NCBI GenBank assembly: GCA_964628835.1
Contig: CAZVME010000008.1
Coordinates: forward strand, 5,632 to 69,631
DNA: 64,000 nt
Direction: 5' to 3'
Source: JAAGZL01 sp964628835
GTDB taxonomy: Bacteria; Pseudomonadota; Gammaproteobacteria; Chromatiales; Chromatiaceae
Shown here: positions 53,496 to 62,130 of the stretch, one piece after another
Position numbering within the stretch: position 1 is the first letter of the stretch
Layout: each line of letters opens with the position of its first letter
Notes under the pieces: generated by a model
Database searches by the model: none
Told to the model about the DNA's origin: nothing
What the model saw: only the letters and a program-made list of their open reading frames with translations
Program-made: the position numbers and the translations under genes

Positions 53496-53815
53496 GACCC
53501 AGTTTATTCCAAGTTAACCTGAAGAACGGTGTAGCGACCAGACTTGCCAATTTCTAAAGGAATTATTTTCCTGCAGAGCCAAAAGGAGATATCTATCACA
53601 AATAACCGATTGCTAATAACACTTATGCCTGTATGGGTTTCCTTGTTGTTTGGTAATTTTCTAGGGGCAAAGTGCGAACGCTCAGGTCTACAACGGGAAT
53701 TTACACCGGTGTTAATACCAGACGGATATTCAGTTACTTGCTGAAAAAACGGCATATAAAAAACCACAATTGATCCCTCAAGCTGTGATTATCATTTTCC
53801 ACATATCTCATTCAT

Positions 53816-54301
53816 TCACACAATGTCTATTATAGTAGCTGTATCCACATGTGGATAAAGATCCAGCAGATCACGATTGCGCATGCGAATACAGCCATGG
53901 GAGAGCGGTACACCCATGGGTTCTGAATCTGGAGCGCCATGGATGTAGATAAATCGACGCAGGGTATCGTTTCGCCCACCTCGGTTCCGACCAGGTTCCA
54001 ACCCGGTCAACCAGAGAATACGGGTCAGTATCCAGTCGCGCTGAGGGAATTTTTGGCCCAATTCCGCGGTGAATATCTCGCCGGTGGGGCGCCGCCCCAC
54101 GAATACGCTGTTTTCCGGCTCTCCATCACCGATCATAATGCGAATGCGGTGCAAACCACGGGGGGTACAACCGCTATCCATCTGTTCGCCCGGACCATCT
54201 CTGGAGGTGGAAACACTATATGACTCTGCCAGTTCCAGCCCCTGGTACAGAAACAGCTTCTGTCTGGCCAAATCAATTTTAATTTTTTTTTGTTGATTCA
54301 T
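53816..54301 (-). CDS. L,D-transpeptidase (YkuD domain), no signal peptide
   Basis: The 161-aa protein is a YkuD-type L,D-transpeptidase domain with H121 (IYIHGAP) and C137 (PLSHGCIRM), the catalytic pair. Such enzymes cross-link peptidoglycan or attach lipoproteins. It lacks a signal peptide and membrane helix, although the substrate lies in the periplasm. It overlaps the binding protein gene by 4 bp, so they are co-translated. Either it is exported by another route, acts on recycled peptides in the cytoplasm, or its start is mispredicted. Confidence 0.87.
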   Translation of the reverse strand: MNQQKKIKIDLARQKLFLYQGLELAESYSVSTSRDGPGEQMDSGCTPRGLHRIRIMIGDGEPENSVFVGRRPTGEIFTAELGQKFPQRDWILTRILWLTGLEPGRNRGGRNDTLRRFIYIHGAPDSEPMGVPLSHGCIRMRNRDLLDLYPHVDTATIIDIV

Positions 54302-55797
54302 GGTCTATTCGTTTGCACCTGGACCAGGCCATCATAGTTGCCATCGGCCGCCAGAATATACCCGGCAATATAATCACGACTGACAAATACATGGTCTTCA
54401 TACCATAACGGGATGTACGGAAGCTCCACCAACAACTGTTGTTGCAGGCGTTGATAATGCCGCGCCTTCATTGCAAAATCCAGGGAGAGCTCTGCCTGAT
54501 CTATTATGGAGTCTACAACCTTGCTGGAGAATAGCCCCCGGTTCGCACCATTTGGCGGTATAGAGTCGCTGTGGAACACATAACGAAAGATATCCGGCGT
54601 TTTAATTCCCACCCAGGCCAGACTGTATAACTGAAAACGTCCACTCTTTACGTCGCTATAGAATGTACCCCAGTCGTGGCTATTCACCTGCAACTCTACC
54701 CCGACCTGGGACAATTGGTTCTGTATCAGGGTTGCAAGTCTCACTCTAAACGGATCGGTTGAGGTCTTGTACACCAGCCGCAGTGGCGACTCCTTAGCGT
54801 ACCCGGCCTGCTGTAACAGCTCTCTGGCCCGCTGTTGATCAAACAGGTATGGCTTTAGTCCCTTAGCACCTGCCCAGTGGTTGGGAGGTAGCAGGGCCTG
54901 CGCAGGCTTAGCCCCATCTTTCAGGAAATATTTAATTATCGCCGCACGATCTATCGCATGAGCTATAGCCAGGCGTATGTTGTGCTGCCCGGTCAGGCTG
55001 TCCTCCATATTAAAACCGAGATATGAGAAGTTGTTCCCGGACCGCTGTTGGATGGTCACCTCTGTTTTGCCCTCAAGGTAGGCCAGTAATTCCGGTGGTA
55101 GATCATTCTGCAGCATATCTATCTCACCACGTAACAGCTTCAGGATGCGCACACTGGGATCTGCCACCGGGAGAAATTCAAACAGACGCCGGTCCTGGAC
55201 TCTGGTGAGCCGTAGTACCCCATCTTGCGGCCAGCCGTTAAAACGAAACGGACCACTCCCTACCGGTGTGGTACTGAATGGGTGGCCCTGCTCAATCAGA
55301 CCTGCTGGCAGCACACCGATACTCAGGTATCCGGGGAACAGGCTGTCAGGGCGCTTCAGGTAAAAATCTATCTGGTTGTCACCCCCTATGGTTATGCGCT
55401 GGATGACCTCTATGGTGGAGCGATGAGGCGAGCCGGTGGCCGGATCAAGAATCGAGTCAAAGGTTGCCTTCACATCTCTGGCCACCAACCTCTTGGCATG
55501 GTGATAGACGCGTCCCTGATCCAGCAGAGAGAAGCGGTAATGGGTTGGCGTTATCTGCCTCCAACTGGCAATGGATGGAATCGGCATGCTGGTCTCATCG
55601 AACTCCACCAGACGGCGATAGATCAGACGATTGATCCTGGCGGAGACGGCATCGGTGGCAAACCTGGGATCCAGGTTGCTGGGCGCGGTAGTCAGCCCCA
55701 TGCGTATAACACCATCCGTTTCATTGCTGTCGCAGGCGTTCAGAACCAGCGCCAGACAGATCAATATCAGGATAGACCGGATACGCATCATCACCAT
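54298..55797 (-). CDS. Peptide ABC transporter substrate-binding lipoprotein
   Basis: The 499-aa protein is a family 5 extracellular solute-binding protein (DppA/OppA-like). The signal peptide ends in the lipobox LVLNAC near residue 22, so it is a lipoprotein. GLTTAPSNLDPRFATD and the NFSYLGFNMED region match the family. It would deliver peptides, possibly muropeptides given the neighbouring L,D-transpeptidase, to the DppBC-like permeases. ATG codons at 55797, 55791 and 55788 are all usable starts; it overlaps the CYTH gene end. Confidence 0.92.
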   Translation of the reverse strand: MVMMRIRSILILICLALVLNACDSNETDGVIRMGLTTAPSNLDPRFATDAVSARINRLIYRRLVEFDETSMPIPSIASWRQITPTHYRFSLLDQGRVYHHAKRLVARDVKATFDSILDPATGSPHRSTIEVIQRITIGGDNQIDFYLKRPDSLFPGYLSIGVLPAGLIEQGHPFSTTPVGSGPFRFNGWPQDGVLRLTRVQDRRLFEFLPVADPSVRILKLLRGEIDMLQNDLPPELLAYLEGKTEVTIQQRSGNNFSYLGFNMEDSLTGQHNIRLAIAHAIDRAAIIKYFLKDGAKPAQALLPPNHWAGAKGLKPYLFDQQRARELLQQAGYAKESPLRLVYKTSTDPFRVRLATLIQNQLSQVGVELQVNSHDWGTFYSDVKSGRFQLYSLAWVGIKTPDIFRYVFHSDSIPPNGANRGLFSSKVVDSIIDQAELSLDFAMKARHYQRLQQQLLVELPYIPLWYEDHVFVSRDYIAGYILAADGNYDGLVQVQTNRP

Positions 55798-56258
55798 GCA
55801 GAGTATGGGTGATCAATCAGATTGGAGTTCTGATATCTATGGTCATGGGACACCTCAGCACCCGCCCACTGCGGCATCTGGAACTGCTCGGCCTCTGATT
55901 CCAGTTCCACCTCAGCCACCTGGAGACCACGGTTCTCTCCCTGAAAGATATCCAGGTCCCACACATGATTTCCACATTGCACCCGATAACGGGTTTTTTC
56001 AATTACAGCTCCGGACTGGCGCAACAGCAGCATGGCCTCAGCATCGACAACCGGAATCCCATACTCAAACTCGGCCCTGCTGATGCCAACGGTTGTGCTC
56101 TTGATGGTGAGAAATGCCTGGTCACCGGCAATCCTTACCCTTACCGTGGCATTTCTCCTGGTGGAAAGGTAGGCCTGTTTCAGCACGGAACTGGTGATTA
56201 TATGTTCATGCCAGAGATCATTTTTCACCAGGAATTTACGCTCAATCTCTGTGGCCAT
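55791..56258 (-). CDS. CYTH-domain (triphosphate tunnel) protein
   Basis: The 155-aa protein has the ExExK signature EIERKFL at residues 4-10 and the tunnel-lining basic residues (VRVRI, FLTIK, EKTRYRV). CYTH proteins of this size act on inorganic triphosphate or related compounds with Mg2+. It overlaps the start of the binding protein gene and lies 11 bp after rlmD, so all may form one unit. Confidence 0.9.
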   Translation of the reverse strand: MATEIERKFLVKNDLWHEHIITSSVLKQAYLSTRRNATVRVRIAGDQAFLTIKSTTVGISRAEFEYGIPVVDAEAMLLLRQSGAVIEKTRYRVQCGNHVWDLDIFQGENRGLQVAEVELESEAEQFQMPQWAGAEVSHDHRYQNSNLIDHPYSAW

Positions 56259-56269
56259 ATTTTGCTTCC

Positions 56270-57601
56270 TTATTTTGACTCAAATACCGCTATGGACTCC
56301 ACGTGGGCGGTGTGGGGAAACATATCCATAACTCCGGCTGCCAGCAGCTTATAGCCGTGACGATTCACCAGCTCTCCGGCATCTCTGGCCAGGGTCCCCG
56401 GGTAACAGGATATATAGACAATGCGTTTAACTCCAAGTTTTGGCAGGTGTTCCAATACCTCCAAGGCACCGGAACGTGGAGGGTCGAGAAGTGCCTTGTC
56501 AAACTTTGCAGAGAGCCATGGTTCATGCTCCAGGGAGTCATACAGGTTAGTGGTATAGTAGCTGACGTTCTCCAACCCATTGCGGCTGACATTCTCCCTG
56601 GCCCTCTCTACCAGCGCCCGGTCACCCTCAACTCCCACCACCGATTCAGCTCTTCTGGCCAGTGGCATGGTGAAGTTACCGATTCCACAAAACAGATCCA
56701 GGACCCGATCAGCCTCATCCAGCTCCAGCAGCTCTATCGCCCGCGCCACCATGAGACGGTTCAGCTCTGTATTCACCTGGGTAAAATCGTTGGGTAAAAA
56801 GCGTACATCTATAGCGAAATCAGGTAGTGCATAATTCAGGCTTACGGGTTTACCAGTGAGCGGACGCACACTGTCTGGCCCCGCCTCTTGAAGATAGATG
56901 TTCATTCCATGTTCTGCACCAAACTGCTCCAGGGCCTGGGAGTCCTCCGGGTTGGGAGGCTCAAGCACCCGGAATACCAGCACGCAGCTGTCATCTCCCA
57001 TGGATACTTCAATCTGTGGTACCCGATCGCGGATGGAGAGTCCCCCGATCAGGTCACTCAGTGGCATCAGCAACTGACCCACCTTGGGGTATAACACTTC
57101 ACAGCTCTCGATCTCAGCGAGAAAACTTGATCCACGCTCCCGGAAACCAACCAGCACCCTGCCCTTTTTTGGTACGTACTTAACTCCCAACCTGGCCTTG
57201 CGCCTGTAACCCCATGGGCTTGGTGCCGTAAGTGGCGAGAATATCTCTAGCGGTTCCACCTTACCAATATGTTCCAGTGCATCCAGCAGGCTCTGATGTT
57301 TCACCCCGATCTGTGCCTCTGATTTCAGATGTTGCAGACTGCATCCACCACAGATATCGAAGTGCCGGCATTTGGGTTCTGTTCGATCCGGTGATGCAAT
57401 GATCACCTCGGACACCACACCCTCATCATATTTCTTTCGCTTGCTGGTGTAGGTAAACATCACCTCTTCATCCGTGAGGCCGCCATGGATAAAAATCGCC
57501 TTGCCGTCGAGATGGGTAACCCCCCGTCCATCATGGCTCATGGACTCTATGGTTGCCTTGACCGGCTCGGTTGGTAACCTCTTTTTTCTTGAACGACCCA
57601 T
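56270..57601 (-). CDS. rlmD: 23S rRNA (uracil-1939-C5)-methyltransferase RlmD
   Basis: RlmD methylates U1939 of 23S rRNA with SAM. The 443-aa enzyme has an N-terminal TRAM domain, the 4Fe-4S cysteines in CRHFDICGGC, the SAM motif VLDLFCGIGNF and the catalytic ISCYPGTLARD with its Cys. Length and motifs match E. coli RlmD (RumA). cysM lies upstream on the same strand, separated by 179 bp. Confidence 0.95.
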   Translation of the reverse strand: MGRSRKKRLPTEPVKATIESMSHDGRGVTHLDGKAIFIHGGLTDEEVMFTYTSKRKKYDEGVVSEVIIASPDRTEPKCRHFDICGGCSLQHLKSEAQIGVKHQSLLDALEHIGKVEPLEIFSPLTAPSPWGYRRKARLGVKYVPKKGRVLVGFRERGSSFLAEIESCEVLYPKVGQLLMPLSDLIGGLSIRDRVPQIEVSMGDDSCVLVFRVLEPPNPEDSQALEQFGAEHGMNIYLQEAGPDSVRPLTGKPVSLNYALPDFAIDVRFLPNDFTQVNTELNRLMVARAIELLELDEADRVLDLFCGIGNFTMPLARRAESVVGVEGDRALVERARENVSRNGLENVSYYTTNLYDSLEHEPWLSAKFDKALLDPPRSGALEVLEHLPKLGVKRIVYISCYPGTLARDAGELVNRHGYKLLAAGVMDMFPHTAHVESIAVFESK

Positions 57602-57780
57602 AATCTATTTCCGGATTGATCCAGTAATCACAGGAAGACCCCAACTAATCCGCCAGAGGCTGATTACGGACTCAATGACACTGGATTGATATTCAATGGT
57701 GATTAAAACTTGTGGGTTAGCAGGGTTTAATATTCTACTGTTGGTTGCAGTCAGTAATACAGAATAAATTAGCAACACCC

Positions 57781-58674
57781 CTAGTCGTCTGGAAAGACAC
57801 CGGTCGAGAGATATCTGTCGCCGCGATCACATACAATAACCACAATTACGGCATTTCTGAGTTCGCCTGCGAGATCCAGGGCGGCAGCAACTGCCCCACC
57901 CGAAGATATTCCTGCAAGGATACCTTCTCTAGCCGCCAGTTCCCTGGTGGTGTTTTCTGCGGCATCCTGGCTTACATCAATCACCCGATCCACTCTTGTT
58001 GAGTCGAATATCTTTGGCATATACTCCTGCGACCAGCGTCTAATCCCCGGTATGCTGGAGCCATCCGTGGGTTGGACTCCAACGATCTCTATCTCCGGGT
58101 TTTTGCCTTTAAGATAGGTGGATACACCCATAATGGTTCCGGTTGTACCCATGGAGCTGACAAAGTGGGTGATTTCGCCGTTGGTCTGTTCCCAGATCTC
58201 AGGACCGGTGCCTTGAATGTGGGCCTGAGGGTTATCCTGATTGGAGAATTGATCCAGTATCCGGCCCTCGCTTGCAGCCTCCAGTTCCCTGGTCTTATCA
58301 ATCGCCGCCTCCATGCTCCCCTCTGCCGGGGTTAGGATGATCTCGGCGCCATAGGCCTTCATCATGGCACGCCGTTCCAGACTCATATTTTCCGGCATGA
58401 CCAGAACCATGCGATAGCCCTTGATGGCGGCCGCCATGGCCAGTGCTATCCCAGTATTGCCGCTGGTGGCCTCTATCAGAGTATCTCCCGGCTTGATTTC
58501 GCCTCTGGACTCGGCTGATCCGATCATGCTCAGAGCGGGTCTGTCCTTGACCGAACCTGCAGGATTGTTGCCCTCCAGTTTCACAAGAATTTTATTCGTA
58601 TTTTTCCCCGGCAGGCGTTGTAGACGCACCAGTGGGGTATTTCCAATACACTGTTCGATCGTTGGATAGTTCAT
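57781..58674 (-). CDS. cysM: Cysteine synthase B CysM
   Basis: CysM makes cysteine (or S-sulfocysteine) from O-acetylserine. The 297-aa PLP enzyme has NPAGSVKDRPAL with the PLP lysine, SGNTGIALA and SSMGTTGTIMG, and is nearer to CysM than CysK by the arginine-rich RRWSQEYMP segment. It is divergent from the TonB receptor gene. Confidence 0.94.
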   Translation of the reverse strand: MNYPTIEQCIGNTPLVRLQRLPGKNTNKILVKLEGNNPAGSVKDRPALSMIGSAESRGEIKPGDTLIEATSGNTGIALAMAAAIKGYRMVLVMPENMSLERRAMMKAYGAEIILTPAEGSMEAAIDKTRELEAASEGRILDQFSNQDNPQAHIQGTGPEIWEQTNGEITHFVSSMGTTGTIMGVSTYLKGKNPEIEIVGVQPTDGSSIPGIRRWSQEYMPKIFDSTRVDRVIDVSQDAAENTTRELAAREGILAGISSGGAVAAALDLAGELRNAVIVVIVCDRGDRYLSTGVFPDD

Positions 58675-58693
58675 TTAAGTTAAGTCTACTCAA

Positions 58694-58715
58694 AACATCC
58701 GTTAAAAACGATGTT
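58694..58715. promoter_or_regulatory. Inverted repeat in the cysM/TonB-receptor gap
   Basis: AACATCCGTT and AACGATGTT form an imperfect inverted repeat (one bulge) 20 bp upstream of cysM. It could be an operator for cysM or the divergent receptor gene. No known regulator box is matched. Confidence 0.25.
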
Positions 58716-58808
58716 AGTATGTGACCGTTAATCTGCACAATTTACAAGGGATTGCGCGGACCAAGATTCTAAAGTAAAGCATACTACAAAATGTTTTTGG
58801 GGTTTACC

Positions 58809-60998
58809 ATGCGAAGATACCACGTTGGAACAGGTAGTTGGATGGCGCTTTTATGCTGTGCAATAGCCCTATCCACCCAGCCTATTTCCACTGTCCACGC
58901 CAGTGACAGCATCAATACCGATGCCAGCGCCGGTGATGGCACGAATACAAATGACAATATCGACATCACCACCAACGCAAATGGCAACTCCGATATCGAC
59001 AGCATTGATACAAACAACAACACCGATGCCAGTGATATATTCTCTGAAGAGTATTTCTTCAGTGCCCTGCCAGTCGTGTTTAGCGCCACTCGTCTGGCGC
59101 AGCCGGTATCAGAGACACCGGTATCCATGACCGTTATCGACAAGGATATGATTCAGGCCTCGGGCGCCCTTGAGATAGCTGACCTGATGCGTCTAGTTCC
59201 AGGCATGCAGGTCTCAAACTATTTGGGCAAGAAGTATTTTGTCACCTATCACGGCCGTGCCGACCTTTATTCCAGGAGTCTGCAGGTGCTGGTGGATGGA
59301 CGCTCCATATATGATCCGGTTATTGGAGGAGTATCCTGGGATAATCTTCCCCTAGCCATGGAGGATATCAACCGTATCGAAGTTATCCGTGGTTCCAATG
59401 CTGCTGCCTATGGTTCCAACTCATTCTCTGGCGTAATCAATATCATAACCGAACACCCTTCTCAACAGCAGGGCACCCTGATCAAAACAACCGTCAGTGA
59501 CAAGCAGACCAACAGAGTATTGGCGCGTAACGCCGGGGTTATTGGAGATCTCGATTATCGTGTGACAGTAAATTATGACGAAAGTGATGGGCTGAAAAGC
59601 AGGTATGACGATTCTACTAACAAGTGGATGAGCCTGCGTGGAGATTACAAGGTTGACTCCAGCAATCAGATTAGTCTCCAGGTCGGCTACTCCAGCGGGA
59701 CACAGCAGGATGGCTTTCCCGACCATGACTTCAATATACCAAGGGAGACCAGCAGCAGCAGCAGCTTCCAGCAGATCAAATGGACCCACACTGCGGATGA
59801 TGACAGCGAGTACAGTCTGCATTTTTTTCATAATTATAAGGAAGTAGATGACACCATCAACTTCCAATATGTTGTGGTTATTGATCCAGATGATGACCCA
59901 GACACAGATAATGACATATTATTGCCGTTTGATTTGGCAACAGGGTTCGGTTACGAATCCCACAGGTATGAACTGGAGTTCCAACACATCCTTAACCCAA
60001 TGCCTGATCTACGTATGGTGTGGGGTGTTGGCGTACGTCATGACAGCAGTACGAGTCCTGAAACCTTAAATCAGGAATCCGCCGCAATCCGCAATCAGAT
60101 ACATGCATTTATCAATGGAGAGTGGAAACCCAGCGATAACCTGGCATTTAACTTTGGCGCAATGCTGGAGAAGTATGAAGGCTTCAGTGGACTGTTTTCC
60201 CCCCGGGTTGCCCTAAATTACTCTGTAAATGAAAATCACACATTCCGCATCTCCCACTCAAGGGCCTATCGTATGCCTAACGTATGGGAAGAGCAGATCG
60301 ATTTGGCGTTTTACATTGCAAATGGCCCCCCTATTCACCAGTTACACAAAGCCACTGTGGTACCAGATCCGGAGGAGATCAACTCTATAGAACTTGGGTA
60401 TATGGCTGCATTAGAAACTATCCCGCTGACACTGGATGTAAAGCTGTTCAAGGAGCGAATCAGCCCCACAATCAACTACGCCTGGGATCGTGATATACCT
60501 GGCCCATTAGGTGATCCAATAGATGACGGCGCAGGCAGGTTTGACAATGATGGGGAAATTGAAATCAACGGTTTGGAAATTCAACTGGATTACCAGGTAA
60601 CCACCAATACGCAGTTGCATCTAGCCTATAGTCATACCAACACTTCTGGCAAGGAGGTAACAACTTATGATTACGGTCGACCTGATGGTTATAGAGATTT
60701 AGGTGAATCTGTTCCAAGTGAAACATACAGCCTCCTGGCCAGCCACCGTTTTGACAATGGTGTTCAGATAAGCTCAGGGTTCTACCATATAGGCGCTGTA
60801 ACCTGGCTTGAGCCTGGCGATACAACAGATTCATATAATAAATGGGATTTTCGTATAGCAAAAAAATTCGATCTCCCTGATGCGACCATAGATGTTGCTG
60901 CTATTCTGCACAACATAACCAACGACGACTATCAGGAGTATCTCAAAGAAAACCAAGCACAAAGAGAATTCCACCTTCAGGTGGGAGTAAAATTCTAA
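58809..60998 (+). CDS. TonB-dependent outer membrane receptor
   Basis: The 729-aa precursor has a signal peptide (about 1-32, near VHAS) and then an unusual stretch of about 45 residues rich in Asn, Asp, Thr and Ser. The plug domain begins at FSATRLAQPVSETPVSMTVID and has RIEVIRGSNAAAYGSNSFSGVINI; a 22-stranded barrel follows, with a C-terminal Phe (HLQVGVKF). No secretin-like N-terminal signalling domain is present. An ATG six codons earlier (58791) is a second option. It is followed by a periplasmic binding protein and a sensor kinase, which suggests that uptake and sensing of one ligand are linked. Confidence 0.9.
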   Translation: MRRYHVGTGSWMALLCCAIALSTQPISTVHASDSINTDASAGDGTNTNDNIDITTNANGNSDIDSIDTNNNTDASDIFSEEYFFSALPVVFSATRLAQPVSETPVSMTVIDKDMIQASGALEIADLMRLVPGMQVSNYLGKKYFVTYHGRADLYSRSLQVLVDGRSIYDPVIGGVSWDNLPLAMEDINRIEVIRGSNAAAYGSNSFSGVINIITEHPSQQQGTLIKTTVSDKQTNRVLARNAGVIGDLDYRVTVNYDESDGLKSRYDDSTNKWMSLRGDYKVDSSNQISLQVGYSSGTQQDGFPDHDFNIPRETSSSSSFQQIKWTHTADDDSEYSLHFFHNYKEVDDTINFQYVVVIDPDDDPDTDNDILLPFDLATGFGYESHRYELEFQHILNPMPDLRMVWGVGVRHDSSTSPETLNQESAAIRNQIHAFINGEWKPSDNLAFNFGAMLEKYEGFSGLFSPRVALNYSVNENHTFRISHSRAYRMPNVWEEQIDLAFYIANGPPIHQLHKATVVPDPEEINSIELGYMAALETIPLTLDVKLFKERISPTINYAWDRDIPGPLGDPIDDGAGRFDNDGEIEINGLEIQLDYQVTTNTQLHLAYSHTNTSGKEVTTYDYGRPDGYRDLGESVPSETYSLLASHRFDNGVQISSGFYHIGAVTWLEPGDTTDSYNKWDFRIAKKFDLPDATIDVAAILHNITNDDYQEYLKENQAQREFHLQVGVKF

Positions 60999-61095
60999 AA
61001 ATAATCTATACACTTGGTATTGGTAGATAGGGACTATTATCTACTATTAAGGATGACCAGCAATATCTATGGACGTTTTTAAACTGGCAAGAGAG

Positions 61096-61155
61096 AGCCA
61101 TGCAGTAAGGTGGGGGCCAAAACCGCTCATGGCAATCTATTACCCCAAAGGGGTA
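61096..61155 (+). promoter_or_regulatory. Structured leader upstream of the periplasmic binding protein
   Basis: GCCATG (61096) pairs with CATGGC (61127) around a GC-rich core, and TACCCC-AAA-GGGGTA (61141-61155) forms a second small hairpin, both before the ATG at 61192. This may be a 5' leader with regulatory structure. It does not match a riboswitch class that I know. Confidence 0.25.
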
Positions 61156-61191
61156 GTGCCATCAAGCAGCAAACTATGCAGTAATCTTCTG

Positions 61192-62130
61192 ATGCGGTCG
61201 ATATTTGCACTATTTCTTGCCATTTCCCTGCTTAATATTGCTGAAGCAGCGGAATCGAATGTGCTTATAATTAAAAGCGGATCAGCATCTGTATACAACA
61301 TAATCGTAACCGCAACCAAACAGCGTATTGACCACATTTGCCGGAAAAAGAGTAACAAATGTCGTAAACCATCAGTAGCTGTCGAATCAATTCGCAACAA
61401 CAAGCTCAGGCGCATTGCCCAGAATAAAAAATGGGATCTGATCATAGCTATTGGCACCAAGGCGGCCAAGCGTTTGAACAGCTACAAACTCCGCACACCT
61501 ACGCTGTATTCTCTCATCCCCAGCAACAGCTATCCCAGCATCAGAAGCAACAGCAGTAGCCGACACAAATCTGCCATCTACATCAACCAGCCAATACGCA
61601 GGCAACTGCAGTTAATCAAGTCCGCAATGCCAGGGCGCAAAAAAGTTGGGGTTGTACTTGGCAAGTATTCCAGGATTGGCAAACAGAGTCTGAAACAGAT
61701 CATGCGCGGAATGGGCTTAAAACCGATTGTTACACAGGTGACGCCAAACAATATCGGCAATCGTCTTGACACTATATTCAGTAGAGCCAACGTCCTGCTC
61801 GCCCTGCCTGACCCCACTGTATATAACAAACAGACAGTTCTAAAGGTACTGTTATCCAGTTACCGACACCGGGTGCCGGTGTTTGGGTACTCTGCCGCCT
61901 TCGTCAAATCAGGAGCCACTGCTGCCATATACTCCACGCCGAGAAACATTGGCCATCACATAGGTGACGAGGTAGGAAAGTATTTCTCAAACAACCATGG
62001 CAGGCTATCGCCACCTGCATTCCCCAAGTACTTTACCGTTAACACAAACAAAAGCGTCATCAATTCACTCAAACTCAGAATACCGTCACGCAAAATAATC
62101 AAGTCAAAAATCAGGAGGGCGAAGCAATGA
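61192..62130 (+). CDS. Periplasmic ABC-type substrate-binding protein (ABC_sub_bind-like)
   Basis: The 312-aa precursor has a signal peptide (about 1-20, near AEAAE) and the two-lobed type I binding fold of the ABC_sub_bind group (VLIIKSGSASVYNIIV, LIIAIGTKAAKRL, GYSAAFVKSGATAAI). No permease or ATPase is next to it; the gene overlaps the next kinase start (ATGA), so it may act as the ligand-binding partner of that kinase. The start at 61192 is chosen because a good signal peptide begins there; an ATG at 61069 would add 41 residues of non-signal sequence. Confidence 0.85.
   Translation: MRSIFALFLAISLLNIAEAAESNVLIIKSGSASVYNIIVTATKQRIDHICRKKSNKCRKPSVAVESIRNNKLRRIAQNKKWDLIIAIGTKAAKRLNSYKLRTPTLYSLIPSNSYPSIRSNSSSRHKSAIYINQPIRRQLQLIKSAMPGRKKVGVVLGKYSRIGKQSLKQIMRGMGLKPIVTQVTPNNIGNRLDTIFSRANVLLALPDPTVYNKQTVLKVLLSSYRHRVPVFGYSAAFVKSGATAAIYSTPRNIGHHIGDEVGKYFSNNHGRLSPPAFPKYFTVNTNKSVINSLKLRIPSRKIIKSKIRRAKQ

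Noticed and set aside
53544..53744. 66-codon plus-strand ORF between the GGDEF-EAL gene and the L,D-transpeptidase gene
   Set aside because: It has a hydrophobic stretch, but no ribosome-binding site at a usable ATG, and an equally long minus-strand frame overlaps it; composition is not convincing.
61081..61155. Known riboswitch (cyclic di-GMP, cobalamin, glycine) before the binding protein
   Set aside because: The conserved cores of these classes are not present; only generic hairpins remain.
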